Below, in pieces: positions 50,441 to 59,680 of a stretch of DNA of 64,000 nt. How positions within the stretch are numbered: the first letter of the stretch is position 1; each line of letters begins with the position of its first letter. The position numbers were made by a program, and so were the translations under genes. This DNA comes from Curvibacter lanceolatus ATCC 14669 (GTDB taxonomy: Bacteria > Pseudomonadota > Gammaproteobacteria > Burkholderiales > Burkholderiaceae_C): NCBI RefSeq assembly GCF_000381265.1, contig NZ_KB906279.1, positions 1 to 64,000 on the forward strand, in the 5' to 3' direction. The notes beneath the pieces are model-generated. The model did no database searches. It had not been told where the DNA came from and saw only the letters and a program-made list of their open reading frames with translations.

Positions 50441-51432
50441 CACTTCTTGGCCGCAGGGGCGGACTTGCGGTAGGCGGCAATGATGGCTTCACCGTCCGGG
50501 CCGGCCTTCTTGATCCAGTCGCTCAGCATGATGTCACCCACCTGCTTCAGGTCGGCGGTCAGCTTGGCCGGCGGCGGCATGATCTTCATGCCTTTCTCGG
50601 TCAGGGCCTTCTTGTACCAGTCGTTCTTTTCCTGGCTCAGGGCCCAGCCGCGGGTTTCAGCCTCGGCAGCGGCCTTGGTGACGGCGGCCTGGGTGGCCGG
50701 GTCCAGCGCGTCGAACGACTTCTTGTTGACGATGATCGCGTCCTTGGGCAACCAGGCCTGGGTGTCGTACCAGTACTTCAGGCTTTCGTAGGTCTTGGAG
50801 TCGTAGCCTGTGGAGCCCGAGCTCATGTAGCTTTCGATCACGCCTGTGGCCAGGGCCTGCGACAGCTCGGCAGCCTGGATGGTCACGGGCTGGGCGCCGA
50901 TCAGCTCAGCCACCTTGGCGGTGGCCGGGCTGTAGGCGCGCCACTTGATGCCGCGCAGATCGGCCACCGAGGCGATTTCCTTCTTGGTGTAGATGCCTTG
51001 CGGGGGCCATGGCACGGTGTAGAGCAGCTTCATGCCCTGGGCGTTGAGCAGCTTTTCCAGCACGGGCTTTTGCGCGTCATACAGGCGCTTGGACTCGGCG
51101 TACGACGAGGCCAGGAAGGGCACGCCGTCGGTGCCGTAGATGGGGTTTTCGTTCTCGAAGTTGGCCAGCAGGATTTCGCCGATCTGGGCCTGGCCGCCTT
51201 GCACGGCGCGCTTGATTTCGTTGGCCTTGAACAGCGAGGCGTTCGCGTGCACGGTGAGCTTGAGCTTGCCGCCAGTCGCCTTGTCCACGTCCTGCGCGAA
51301 GTGGCTCAGGTTTTCGACGTGGAAGTTGTTGGCAGGGTAGGCCGTGGGCAGGTCCCACTTGGTCTGCGCCATGGTGGCGCCCGAGGCCAGCACCAAACTG
51401 AGAGCCGTGAAAGAGAAATAGCGACGCTTCAT
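50440..51432 (-). CDS. dctP: TRAP transporter substrate-binding protein (DctP)
   Basis: Encodes 330 residues. A 22-residue signal peptide (cleavage after TMAQ-type region) leads to a DctP-type periplasmic receptor. The conserved Arg that binds a substrate carboxylate lies in the LRGIKWRAYSPATAKVAEL part (LRGIKWRAYSPAT), and GIYTKKEIASVADL precedes it. GGAG precedes the ATG at 51430-51432. It heads the dctP-dctQ-dctM operon, divergent from the winged-helix regulator. The ligand is inferred from neighbours only. Confidence 0.92.
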   Translation of the reverse strand: MKRRYFSFTALSLVLASGATMAQTKWDLPTAYPANNFHVENLSHFAQDVDKATGGKLKLTVHANASLFKANEIKRAVQGGQAQIGEILLANFENENPIYGTDGVPFLASSYAESKRLYDAQKPVLEKLLNAQGMKLLYTVPWPPQGIYTKKEIASVADLRGIKWRAYSPATAKVAELIGAQPVTIQAAELSQALATGVIESYMSSGSTGYDSKTYESLKYWYDTQAWLPKDAIIVNKKSFDALDPATQAAVTKAAAEAETRGWALSQEKNDWYKKALTEKGMKIMPPPAKLTADLKQVGDIMLSDWIKKAGPDGEAIIAAYRKSAPAAKK

Positions 51433-51496
51433 GTGTGCTCCGGAAAAAAGTTTGACGTGAATGTAATCGGCCGGCAGGTCGCCTTCATGGGGGTTA

Positions 51497-51524
51497 TTAC
51501 TTAACGTCAATAAAACGTTGGTAA
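51497..51524. promoter_or_regulatory. Candidate operator between dctP and the winged-helix regulator
   Basis: TTAC-TT-AACGT (51497-51507) and ACGTT-G-GTAA (51515-51524) form an imperfect inverted repeat around a 7-base centre. It covers the -35 of a possible regulator promoter (TTGGTA 51518-51523, TACAAT 51542-51547, 18-bp spacing), which would let the regulator control itself and the TRAP operon. Confidence 0.6.
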
Positions 51525-51585
51525 ATTGTCATTGTGCTGCCTACAATCTGAGCATGCAACATCAATGCCAGCTGGGAGGATGACC

Positions 51586-52128
51586 ATGACAGCCAAGCCC
51601 ACCGCTCCCCCCACGGGCGCCACCGAGCGCGCCCTCATTGTGTCCTCTGCGCACCTGGTTTCAGAACAGAGCGCCGAGATGAGCGAATTCGAATTCGGGC
51701 TGGTGGTGGCCGGCAATGCGTTCCACCGCTGGATCGTGCACTGCATGAGTGCAGCCGGCCTGCAGGACCTGACGCCGCTCGATGTATTGGTGTTACACCA
51801 CGTTACGCATCGGGCGCGCAACAAGCGCCTGGCCGACATCTGTTTCATCATGAATGTCGAAGACACCCACCTCATCAATTACTCGCTCAAGAAGCTGCAG
51901 AACCTGGGCGTGGTGATGGCCAGCAAGAACGGCAAGGAAGTGACCTATGCCTGCACCGAGGAGGGGCTGGCCCGGGTGGCCCGCTACCGCGAGATCCGCG
52001 AGTCGTGCCTGATTGGTGCCTTGCAGGCCGACGATGCACTGAATCGGGACATCGGCGACCTGGCCCGGCTGCTGCGCGTGCTGTCGGGCATGTACGACCA
52101 GGCGGCCCGGGCGGCGGCCTCGCTGTGA
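51586..52128 (+). CDS. Winged-helix (MarR-like) transcriptional regulator
   Basis: Encodes about 180 residues. A helical N-terminal part is followed by a winged helix at about 60-130 (LTPLDVLVLHHV, RLADICFIMNVEDTHLINYSLKKL with the recognition helix, then the wing MASKNGKEVTYACTEEG). It resembles MarR-type regulators linked to TRAP and hydantoinase genes. GGAGG lies 7 bases before the ATG at 51586. It starts the plus-strand catabolic run, and probably controls that run and the divergent TRAP genes. Confidence 0.85.
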   Translation: MTAKPTAPPTGATERALIVSSAHLVSEQSAEMSEFEFGLVVAGNAFHRWIVHCMSAAGLQDLTPLDVLVLHHVTHRARNKRLADICFIMNVEDTHLINYSLKKLQNLGVVMASKNGKEVTYACTEEGLARVARYREIRESCLIGALQADDALNRDIGDLARLLRVLSGMYDQAARAAASL

Positions 52129-52133
52129 ACCCC

Positions 52134-52865
52134 ATGGCAGCCCAGCGGCGGCTTGGCCTGATCCTGCTGGACACGCGCTTCCCGCGCCTGTCAGGCGATC
52201 TGGGGCGGCCCGACAGCTACCCCTGGCCGGTGATCACCCAGGTGGTGCCAGGCGCCGTGCCGGCCCAGGTGGTGTGCTCGGCGCAGGCCCTGCAGGCCAG
52301 CGGGCTGGCCGACCGTTTTGTGGCCGCGGCGCGCAGCCTGGTGGCCGAAGGCGCCGATGCCATCACCACCAGCTGCGGCTTTCTGGTGCTGCTGCAGGCG
52401 CAGCTGCAGGCCTCGGTTGCTGTGCCGGTGCTGAGCTCCAGTCTGCTGGCCCTGCCGGCGCTGTTGCGCCGTCAGCCCCGGGTGGGCGTGCTGACCATCC
52501 GGGCCGATCGGCTGGGCCCCGAGCACCTGCTGGCGGCCGGTGTGCCAGAGAGCCGCCTGAGCGATGTGTTGCTGCAGGATCTGCCTGAAGACGGGCATTT
52601 TGTGACCTCGATCCTGGGCAATGGCGTGGCGCTCGATGAAGCCCGTGCCCGCCTCGAAGTGGTGCAGGCCGCCCAGGCGCTGCAGGCCCGCGCCCCCGAT
52701 TTGCGCCAGGTGGTGCTTGAATGCACCAACCTGCCCCCCTATGCCCAGGCCGTGGCCGATGCCACGGGCTGGCAATTGAGCACCTTGCTGCAATCCCGCC
52801 GCCTGCTGGGCGAACGGGCGCTGGCGCAAGCCCCCTTCATCAACCCCTTTGAAGCCGACTTCTGA
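52134..52865 (+). CDS. Asp/Glu racemase superfamily protein
   Basis: Encodes about 243 residues. Both superfamily cysteines are visible, C81 in TTSCGF and C197 in LECTNLPPY, so catalysis by the two-base mechanism is possible. Members act as aspartate, glutamate or hydantoin racemases or as maleate isomerases. A GTG at 52125, overlapping the regulator stop, is an alternative start. It lies 2 bp before the 5-oxoprolinase gene; a role in interconverting D- and L-forms of pyroglutamate, glutamate or a hydantoin is inferred. Confidence 0.82.
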   Translation: MAAQRRLGLILLDTRFPRLSGDLGRPDSYPWPVITQVVPGAVPAQVVCSAQALQASGLADRFVAAARSLVAEGADAITTSCGFLVLLQAQLQASVAVPVLSSSLLALPALLRRQPRVGVLTIRADRLGPEHLLAAGVPESRLSDVLLQDLPEDGHFVTSILGNGVALDEARARLEVVQAAQALQARAPDLRQVVLECTNLPPYAQAVADATGWQLSTLLQSRRLLGERALAQAPFINPFEADF

Positions 52866-52867
52866 CC

Positions 52868-55800
52868 ATGCAAGCCACTGTTTCGCCCACCCCCAATCGC
52901 TGGCAATTCTGGATCGACCGTGGAGGCACCTTCACCGACATCGTGGCGCGCAAGCCGCTGGCTGACGGAGGCTTCACCCTGGTCACGCACAAGCTGCTGT
53001 CCGAGAACCCTGAGCAGTACCGCGACGCGGCGGTGGCCGGCATCCGCCACTTGCTGGGCCTGAAGGCCGGCGAGCCGATCACGCCCGAGCAGGTCGAGTG
53101 CGTGAAGATGGGCACCACCGTGGCCACCAATGCCCTGCTGGAGCGCAAGGGCGAAGCCACGCTGCTGGTGACCACGCGTGGCTTTCGTGATGCCCTGCGC
53201 ATCGCCTACCAGAACCGACCGCGCCTGTTCGATCGCCACATCGTGCTGCCCGAGCTGCTGTACACCGAGGTCATCGAAGCCGACGAGCGTGTGGGCGCCC
53301 AGGGCGAACTGGTGCAGCCGCTGGACGAGGCCCGGCTGCGGGCCGATCTGCAGGCTGCCTACGACCGGGGGCTGCGCAGCGTGGCGATTGTCTTCATGCA
53401 CGGCTACCGCTACACCGCCCACGAAAAAGCCGCCCAGGCGCTGGCCAGCGCCATCGGCTTCACGCAGATCAGCAGCTCGCACGAAACCAGCCCGCTGATG
53501 AAGTTCGTGAGCCGGGGCGACACCACGGTGGTCGATGCCTACCTGTCGCCCATCCTGCGCCGCTATGTGGACCAGGTGGCCTCGGAGATGCCGGGCGTGC
53601 GCCTGTTCTTCATGCAATCGTCGGGCGGCCTGACCGATGCCCATGTGTTCCAGGGCAAGGACGCGATTCTGTCCGGCCCGGCCGGGGGCATCGTGGGCAT
53701 GGCCCGCACCGCCGGCCTGGCGGGGCACGACGACGTGATCGGCTTTGACATGGGCGGCACCTCGACCGACGTGAGCCACTTCCGGGGCGGCTTGCAAGGC
53801 GAGTTCGAGCGTGAGTTCGAAACCCAGGTGGCCGGGGTGCGCATGCGCGCGCCCATGATGAGCATCCACACGGTGGCGGCCGGTGGCGGCTCGATCCTGC
53901 AGTTTGATGGTGCACGCTTCCGCGTGGGCCCTGAAAGCGCCGGGGCCAACCCGGGCCCGGCCAGCTACCGCCGCGGCGGCCCGCTGGCCGTGACCGATGC
54001 GAACGTGATGGTGGGCAAGGTGCAGCCGCGCTACTTCCCGTCGGTGTTCGGCCCGCAGGCCAATGAGCGGCTGGACGCCGAGGTGGTGCAGCAGCGCTTT
54101 GCCGAGCTGGCCCAACGCGCCGGCCGCACGGCCGAGGAAGTGGCCGAGGGTTTCATCCAGATCGCCGTGCAGCAGATGGCCAATGCGATCAAGAAGATCT
54201 CGGTGGCCCGGGGCTACGACGTGACCCGCTACACCCTCCAGTGCTTTGGCGGTGCCGGTGGGCAACACGCCTGCCTGGTGGCCGATGCACTGGGCATGAC
54301 GCGGGTGTTTGTGCACCCCCTGGCTGGCGTGTTGTCGGCCTACGGCATGGGCCTGGCCGATCAGAGCCTGATCCGCGAGCAGGCGGTCGAGTTGCGCCTG
54401 CAGGCCGAGGCCTTGACCGACATCCAGGCCCGGCTGGACGCCCTGGCCCAGGGCGCCGAGGCCGAGCTGGGCCGCCAGCAGGTCAGCGCCGGTGGCATCA
54501 CCACGCACCGCCGTGTTCATGTGCGCTACGAAGGCAGTGACTCGGCCCTGGTGGTGGCCTACCGGCCTGGTGAATCGGTCGAGCAGACCCTGGCCGGCAT
54601 CCAGGCCGGCTTCGAGCAGGCCTACCGGCAGCGCTTCGCCTTCCTGATGGCCGGCAAGGGCCTGGTGGTCGAGGCCGTGTCGGTCGAGTCGGTGGTGGCG
54701 GGCGACGCACCCGCCGAGCCGCAGCACGCCCTGAACCCGGTGCGCGAGGTGCCGCGCCGCGAAACGGTGCGCATGTACTCGGGCGCCCAGTGGCACGACG
54801 CCGCGCTGGTGGTGCGTGAAGACCTGCGCCCCGGCGATGTGATCCCGGGGCCGGCCATCATTGCCGAGAAGAACGCCACCACCATCGTCGAGCCGGGCTG
54901 GGAGGCCACGCTGACGGCGCTGGACCACCTGGTGCTGGAGCGCCGCGAAGCCCGCGCCATCACCTACGCGGCCGGCACCACGGCCGATCCGGTGCTGCTG
55001 GAGGTGTTCAACAACCTGTTCATGAACATCGCCGAGCAGATGGGCCTGCAATTGCAGAACACCGCCTACTCGGTGAACATCAAAGAGCGGCTGGATTTCA
55101 GCTGCGCCTTGTTCGACGCCGCGGGCAACCTGATCGCCAATGCCCCGCACATGCCGGTGCACCTGGGCTCGATGGGCGAGAGCATCAAGACCGTCATCCG
55201 CGAGAACGCCGGCCGCATGCAGACCGGTGATGTGTACGCCCTGAACGACCCCTACCATGGCGGCACCCACCTGCCCGATGTGACCGTGATCACCCCGGTC
55301 TACCTGGGCCAGGCGGCCGACGAGCAGCCGCTGTTCTACGTGGGCTCGCGCGGGCACCACGCCGACATCGGGGGCATCACGCCCGGCTCGATGCCTCCGT
55401 TCTCGACCCGCATCGAAGAAGAGGGCGTGCAGATCAACAATTTCAAGCTGGTCGATCGCGGTGCCTTGCGCGAGGCCGAGATGGTGGCTTTGTTGCAAAG
55501 CGGTGAATACCCGAGTCGCAACCCCGCCCAGAACCTGGCCGATTTGAAAGCGCAGATCGCCGCCAACGAAAAAGGCGTTCAAGAGCTGCGCAAGATGGTG
55601 GCCCAGTTCGGCCTGGACGTGGTGCAGGCCTACATGGGCCATGTGCAGGACAACGCCGAAGAGTCGGTGCGCCGTGCCATCACCCGCCTCAAGGACGGCC
55701 GCTTCACCCTGCCGCTGGACAACGGCGCCCAGATCGCGGTCAGCATCCGCGTGAATGGGGCCGAGCGCAGCGCCGAGATCGACTTCACCGGCACCAGCCC

Positions 55801-56560
55801 TCAGCAGATCAACAACTTCAACGCCCCCACGGCGGTCTGCATGGCGGCGGTGCTGTATGTGTTCCGCACCCTGGTGGATGACGACATCCCGCTCAACGCC
55901 GGCTGCCTGAAGCCCTTGAAGGTGATCATCCCCGAGGGCTCGATGCTCAGCCCGCGTCCGCCGGCCTCGGTGGTGGCGGGCAATGTGGAAACCTCCACCT
56001 GCATCACCAACGCCCTGATCGGCGCCCTGGGCCTGATGGGGGCCAGCCAGTGCACGGTGAACAACTTCACCTTCGGCAATGCGCGCTACCAGTATTACGA
56101 AACCATCAGCGGCGGCAGCGGGGCCGGCGCGGTGTTCGATGCGCAAGGCCAGGTCACGGGCGGCTTCGACGGCACCAGCGTGGTCCAGACCCACATGACC
56201 AATTCGCGCATGACCGACCCCGAGGTGCTCGAGTTCCGCTACCCCGTGCGCCTGGAGAGCTACGAGATCCGTCAGGGCTCGGGCGGGGCGGGGCGCTGGC
56301 AGGGTGGCAATGGCGGCGTGCGCCGCCTGCGCTTCCTGGAAGACATGACGGCCAGCATCCTGTCCAACGGCCGTCTGCGCGGCGCTTTCGGCATGGCCGG
56401 TGGCGAGGCCGGTGCCGTGGGCGTGAACCGTGTGCTGCGCAGCGACGGCCGTGTCGAGACACTGGAGCACATTGGCCAGGCCGAAATGAAGGCGGGCGAT
56501 GTGTTCGAGATCCAGACCCCCGGCGGTGGCGGCTACGGCCCGGCCGACGCAGCCCGCTGA
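52868..56560 (+). CDS. Fused hydantoinase A/B (5-oxoprolinase-like)
   Basis: Encodes 1230 residues. The N-terminal HyuA half (about 1-690) starts with the ATP-site [11 protein letters not shown] and includes GPAGGIVGM and [10 protein letters not shown]; the HyuB half (about 700-1230) begins near [15 protein letters not shown] and ends in GGGGYGPAD. The one-chain layout and length match eukaryotic-type 5-oxoprolinase, which opens 5-oxoproline to glutamate using ATP; bacterial family members also act on hydantoins, or on acetone as carboxylases (usually separate subunits). The neighbour pyroglutamyl peptidase favours 5-oxoproline. No stop or frameshift is seen. Confidence 0.9.
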   Translation: MQATVSPTPNRWQFWIDRGGTFTDIVARKPLADGGFTLVTHKLLSENPEQYRDAAVAGIRHLLGLKAGEPITPEQVECVKMGTTVATNALLERKGEATLLVTTRGFRDALRIAYQNRPRLFDRHIVLPELLYTEVIEADERVGAQGELVQPLDEARLRADLQAAYDRGLRSVAIVFMHGYRYTAHEKAAQALASAIGFTQISSSHETSPLMKFVSRGDTTVVDAYLSPILRRYVDQVASEMPGVRLFFMQSSGGLTDAHVFQGKDAILSGPAGGIVGMARTAGLAGHDDVIGFDMGGTSTDVSHFRGGLQGEFEREFETQVAGVRMRAPMMSIHTVAAGGGSILQFDGARFRVGPESAGANPGPASYRRGGPLAVTDANVMVGKVQPRYFPSVFGPQANERLDAEVVQQRFAELAQRAGRTAEEVAEGFIQIAVQQMANAIKKISVARGYDVTRYTLQCFGGAGGQHACLVADALGMTRVFVHPLAGVLSAYGMGLADQSLIREQAVELRLQAEALTDIQARLDALAQGAEAELGRQQVSAGGITTHRRVHVRYEGSDSALVVAYRPGESVEQTLAGIQAGFEQAYRQRFAFLMAGKGLVVEAVSVESVVAGDAPAEPQHALNPVREVPRRETVRMYSGAQWHDAALVVREDLRPGDVIPGPAIIAEKNATTIVEPGWEATLTALDHLVLERREARAITYAAGTTADPVLLEVFNNLFMNIAEQMGLQLQNTAYSVNIKERLDFSCALFDAAGNLIANAPHMPVHLGSMGESIKTVIRENAGRMQTGDVYALNDPYHGGTHLPDVTVITPVYLGQAADEQPLFYVGSRGHHADIGGITPGSMPPFSTRIEEEGVQINNFKLVDRGALREAEMVALLQSGEYPSRNPAQNLADLKAQIAANEKGVQELRKMVAQFGLDVVQAYMGHVQDNAEESVRRAITRLKDGRFTLPLDNGAQIAVSIRVNGAERSAEIDFTGTSPQQINNFNAPTAVCMAAVLYVFRTLVDDDIPLNAGCLKPLKVIIPEGSMLSPRPPASVVAGNVETSTCITNALIGALGLMGASQCTVNNFTFGNARYQYYETISGGSGAGAVFDAQGQVTGGFDGTSVVQTHMTNSRMTDPEVLEFRYPVRLESYEIRQGSGGAGRWQGGNGGVRRLRFLEDMTASILSNGRLRGAFGMAGGEAGAVGVNRVLRSDGRVETLEHIGQAEMKAGDVFEIQTPGGGGYGPADAAR

Positions 56561-56574
56561 AGAGGCCCGCCACC

Positions 56575-57216
56575 ATGCCCGTCACGGTCTTGCTCACGGG
56601 CTTCGAGCCCTTTGGTGGGGACCCGATCAACCCCTCCTGGGAGGTGGCGCGCCAGCTGGATGGCTGCGTGCTGGCCGGCGGGCAGCGCGTGCAGGCGCTG
56701 CAACTGCCTTGTGTGTTCAGCACGGCCTGGCCGATGCTGCGCCAGGCCATCGAGACCGGGCCTGCGCCCGCGCTGGTCATGGCGCTGGGCCTGGCGGCCT
56801 CGCGCACCGAGCTGTGCGTGGAGCGGGTGGCCCTGAACTGGGTGGATGCGCGCATCCCCGACAACGCGGGTGAGCAGCCGCTGGATCAGCCCATCCTGCC
56901 CGAGGCCCCGCTGGCCTGGCGCAGTCGCCTGCCGGTGAAGGCCATGGCCCAGGCCATGCAGGCCGTGGGCGCGCCGGCGGCCGTGTCTTATACCGCCGGC
57001 ACCTTTGTGTGCAACCAGCTGCTGTTTCTGTTGAGTGACTACCTGGAGCAGCACCCCGGCCTGCGCGGGGGCTTCATGCACGTGCCGCCGTTCGCCGATG
57101 AGGCCGGGGCGCGGGGTGTGCCCATCGGCCTGCAAACCAGGGCCGTGCGGGCGGCTCTGGAGGCCGCGCTGGCCCGGCAGCACGATGCCGCCCTGGTCGG
57201 GGGCACCCTCGACTGA
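56575..57216 (+). CDS. pcp: Pyroglutamyl-peptidase I
   Basis: Encodes 213 residues of the C15 cysteine peptidase that removes N-terminal pyroglutamate from peptides. The triad is visible: E79 (SRTELCVERVALN), C146 (GTFVCNQLLF) and H169 (FMHVPPF). The N-terminal LLTGFEPFGGDPINPS is the family start. ATG at 56575, 14 bp after the 5-oxoprolinase gene. The product, free pyroglutamate, is the substrate of that enzyme, so the pair forms a pathway. Confidence 0.94.
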   Translation: MPVTVLLTGFEPFGGDPINPSWEVARQLDGCVLAGGQRVQALQLPCVFSTAWPMLRQAIETGPAPALVMALGLAASRTELCVERVALNWVDARIPDNAGEQPLDQPILPEAPLAWRSRLPVKAMAQAMQAVGAPAAVSYTAGTFVCNQLLFLLSDYLEQHPGLRGGFMHVPPFADEAGARGVPIGLQTRAVRAALEAALARQHDAALVGGTLD

Positions 57217-57275
57217 TCGACCCAGTGTTCATGTGGCGCAGCCTCGGGCTTTGCAGCCTCGGGCGCTGAGCAGAA

Positions 57276-57611
57276 TCAGGGCTTGTCGCTTTCCGGCTGG
57301 GGTGTGCCGGGGTAGGCTTGCCCCTGCACCGTCAGGCCTTGGTGTGAGAGCTGCCGAGCGCGGCGCGGGCCGATGCCGGGCACGCGGCGAATCAGGTCTG
57401 GCCAATCGGCGAAGGGGCTTTGCTGGCGCTGGCTCAGGATCTTTTGCGACAGGGCCGGCCCCACATGCAGCAGGCTGTCGAGTTGGGCCTCGGTGGCTTG
57501 GTTGATCTCCAACTCGGCATGGGCCAGTGTGCCCAGAGACAGGCTCAGGGCGCAGGTGCTGAGCAGGGTGCGGATGGCAGGCCGGAAGGTGGCTGGCGAC
57601 AGAGAGGGCAT
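57276..57611 (-). CDS. ComEA-like helix-hairpin-helix protein
   Basis: Encodes 111 residues. A signal peptide (about 1-32, cleavage after AHA) precedes a helix-hairpin-helix pair: INQATEAQLDSLLHVGPALSQKIL and FADWPDLIRRVPGIGPRRARQL (short forms NQATEAQLDSLLHVGP, RRVPGIGPRRARQ). ComEA proteins bind incoming DNA in the periplasm, but the second motif and the length here are not enough to say it serves transformation. GGAGCG precedes the ATG at 57609-57611. Stands alone between pcp and lapB. Confidence 0.82.
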   Translation of the reverse strand: MPSLSPATFRPAIRTLLSTCALSLSLGTLAHAELEINQATEAQLDSLLHVGPALSQKILSQRQQSPFADWPDLIRRVPGIGPRRARQLSHQGLTVQGQAYPGTPQPESDKP

Positions 57612-57699
57612 GGGGCGCTCCAGGGTTGGCTGAGCCTTTGATTAAAGGCTGGCTAACCGCCTGCAAGGCCGCGCAATGACCATCCCCATGGTGTGCAGT

Positions 57700-57725
57700 T
57701 GAAAGACCCGTTCAAGAGTCTTTCA
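57700..57725 (-). terminator. Weak hairpin after lapB
   Basis: An 8-bp perfect repeat TGAAAGAC / GTCTTTCA with a 10-base loop lies 20 bp past the lapB stop. There is no T run, so a termination role is doubtful. Confidence 0.3.
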
Positions 57726-57745
57726 GACCTGGCCCCAGCGGTGCC

Positions 57746-58903
57746 TCAAAGCTCTTCGACGCGCTGGGCCGGGTAGCTGTCCCAGGATTGGCAGCCTGGG
57801 CATTGCCAGAAGTACTGCTTGGCTTCGAAGCCACAGGCCGCACAGCGGTAGCGGATCAGCGGCTTGGCGGCGTGGTCCAGGGCACGTTGCACCTGAGGGT
57901 GGAACTGCTCGTGGCTCAACTGCTCACCGGACAGCCAGCGCGCAGCGGCCACCAGCGAGGGCTCTTGGTCGAGGTGGCGCACATAGCGCTCGCGGGCCAC
58001 CTCGGTGGGCACGCCCTGGGCCTGGCTCAGGGTGACCAGGGCTTCCAGCAGGTCCAGTGAGGGGTGTTCCTGGTAGATGGCGTCGAGTTGGGCCAGGGCT
58101 TCCGGGCCGCGTTGGGCCGCCTGGGCGCAGTCGGCCCACAGGGGGGCGGCCAGCGAGAGGTGGCTGGGGGCCACGCGGGCCATGTGCTGCAAGGTGTCGC
58201 AGGCGGGGCCGTGCTGCCCTTGCAGGGCCTGCAGGCGGGCGGTTTCGATGTAGGCGCGCGGGGCCTCGGGGGCGATGGTGCGGGCTTCTGCCAGGCGTTC
58301 CAGCGCACCCGGCACATCCTGCTGCGCCACCAGGCTGAGCGCCTGCTCGCACAGGTAGTGGGCCTGGCGGGCATTGAAGCGGCCTTGGCCCGCCTGGTCC
58401 ATGCGCTCGGCAATGGCGGCGGCCTGGGGCCAGTCGCGCGAGCGTTCGTAGATGGCCAGCAGGGCCAGTCGGGCCTGGCTTTCGAAGGGGCTGCCTTCGA
58501 GCTTGTGCAGCGCGGCTTCGGCCCGGTCCAGCAGGCCGGCCTTCAGGAAGTCGAGGGCCAGGGCGTGCTGGGCACGTTCGCGGTCGGTGCGGCTGAGGTC
58601 GGCACGGCTCAGCAGGTGCTCGTGCACGCGCACGGCGCGCTCGTATTCGCCACGGCGCCGAAACAGGTTGCCCAGGGCAAAGTGCAGCTCCGAGGTGTCG
58701 GGGTCATTCTGGACGGCTTCGATGAAGGCGTCGATGGCCTGGTCTTGCTGCTCGTTGAGCAGAAAGTTCAGGCCCTTGAAGTAGGCCTTGGGTGCCTGGC
58801 GGTTTTCCAGGCGCAATTGGCGGATGTCGAAGCGTGAGGCGCCCCATCCCAGCACAAAGGCCAGCGGCAGGCCCAGCAAGAGCCAGCTGAGATCAAATTC
58901 CAT
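57746..58903 (-). CDS. lapB: LPS assembly regulator LapB (TPR protein)
   Basis: Encodes 385 residues. An N-terminal membrane helix (5-22) is followed by tetratricopeptide repeats across about 35-330 and a C-terminal rubredoxin-like zinc ribbon with two CxxC pairs (YRCAACGFEA, WQCPGCQSWD). In E. coli LapB links FtsH to LpxC turnover and so tunes lipopolysaccharide synthesis. It overlaps lapA by 11 bases. Confidence 0.94.
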   Translation of the reverse strand: MEFDLSWLLLGLPLAFVLGWGASRFDIRQLRLENRQAPKAYFKGLNFLLNEQQDQAIDAFIEAVQNDPDTSELHFALGNLFRRRGEYERAVRVHEHLLSRADLSRTDRERAQHALALDFLKAGLLDRAEAALHKLEGSPFESQARLALLAIYERSRDWPQAAAIAERMDQAGQGRFNARQAHYLCEQALSLVAQQDVPGALERLAEARTIAPEAPRAYIETARLQALQGQHGPACDTLQHMARVAPSHLSLAAPLWADCAQAAQRGPEALAQLDAIYQEHPSLDLLEALVTLSQAQGVPTEVARERYVRHLDQEPSLVAAARWLSGEQLSHEQFHPQVQRALDHAAKPLIRYRCAACGFEAKQYFWQCPGCQSWDSYPAQRVEEL

Positions 58904-59219
58904 GAGGGGGTTCGTGCTCGTCTACAGAGGGTGGCGGGGCCACCGGGGCTTGAGGAGGGGCGGCCTGGGCTGCCGGCTGTTGGGCCGCCTGGTCCTGGTG
59001 CTTGCGTGCGGCGCTGCGGTGCTTCCACCAGCGGGGCACCATGCCCAGCACGCCCGCCATCACGCCCAGCGTGAAAGCGGCCAACACCACCAGCACCAGC
59101 GGCGCCCGCCATTGGGTGCCGAAGAAGAAGTGGACGGTTGCGTCTTGCTGGTTGTTCAGCGCAAAGGCAAACAGGGTAAAAAAAATGGCTGCCTTGAGCA
59201 GCCACATGAGGTATTTCAT
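58893..59219 (-). CDS. lapA: LapA domain membrane protein
   Basis: Encodes 108 residues. Two membrane helices (about 6-22 and 40-62) and a Pro/Ala/Gln-rich cytoplasmic tail, with LNNQQDATVHFFFG and WRAPLVLVVLAAFTLGV typical of LapA/DUF1049. It partners LapB. Its 3' end overlaps the lapB start by 11 bases. Confidence 0.92.
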   Translation of the reverse strand: MKYLMWLLKAAIFFTLFAFALNNQQDATVHFFFGTQWRAPLVLVVLAAFTLGVMAGVLGMVPRWWKHRSAARKHQDQAAQQPAAQAAPPQAPVAPPPSVDEHEPPHGI

Positions 59220-59292
59220 TCATCTCCTCAGTGACGGGGAGATTCTAACGACGGATGGCTGGCATGCAGGCCTTGCCTGCACCGTCAGCGCA

Positions 59293-59601
59293 TCACTTGG
59301 GGTCTTGGCCCAGTTCCTCGGTGCGCTTGTCCACCGCCTCGCGCAGGGCCTTGCCCGGCTTGAAATGGGGAACGCGCTTGCTCGGGATCGCCACACTCTC
59401 GCCGCTGCGCGGGTTGCGACCCATGCGGGGCGGGCGGTGGTTGATCGAGAAGCTGCCGAAGCCACGGATCTCGATCCGGTGGCCACGCACCAGTGCATCG
59501 CCCAAGGCGTCAAGAATGGTCTTGACGGCGTGTTCGGCATCCCGGTGTGTCAATTGGCTGAACCGGTTGGCCAGCTCTTCAACAAGGTCGGATCGGGTCA
59601 T
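59293..59601 (-). CDS. ihfB: Integration host factor beta subunit
   Basis: Encodes 102 residues of the DNABII family. [14 protein letters not shown] at the start, [25 protein letters not shown] around the DNA-bending arm ([12 protein letters not shown]) and [12 protein letters not shown] are diagnostic. It bends DNA with IhfA. Lies between rpsA and lapA, the conserved place in Proteobacteria. Confidence 0.95.
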   Translation of the reverse strand: MTRSDLVEELANRFSQLTHRDAEHAVKTILDALGDALVRGHRIEIRGFGSFSINHRPPRMGRNPRSGESVAIPSKRVPHFKPGKALREAVDKRTEELGQDPK

Positions 59602-59613
59602 GGGTTCAGTCTG

Positions 59614-59657
59614 AAAAAGAAAAAGGGCCGGTTTTGCAGCATGTGCAAAACCGGCCC
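59614..59657 (-). terminator. Terminator between rpsA and ihfB
   Basis: A 14-bp perfect stem GGGCCGGTTTTGCA (59625-59638) / TGCAAAACCGGCCC (59644-59657) with a 5-base loop is followed on the minus strand by TTTTCTTTTTC. It ends rpsA transcripts 24 bp past the stop, so ihfB would get reduced readthrough or need its own promoter. Confidence 0.9.
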
Positions 59658-59680
59658 CGGGGCCGGCTGATCCGTCAGGA

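Noticed and set aside
52739-56470. A 1243-codon minus-strand open frame
   Set aside because: Antisense to the 5-oxoprolinase-like gene; His/Gly/Ala-rich with no domain, caused by codon bias.
56050-56574. A long N-terminal extension of pyroglutamyl peptidase
   Set aside because: It overlaps the 3' end of the 5-oxoprolinase gene in another frame; the true family start is MPVTVLLTGF.
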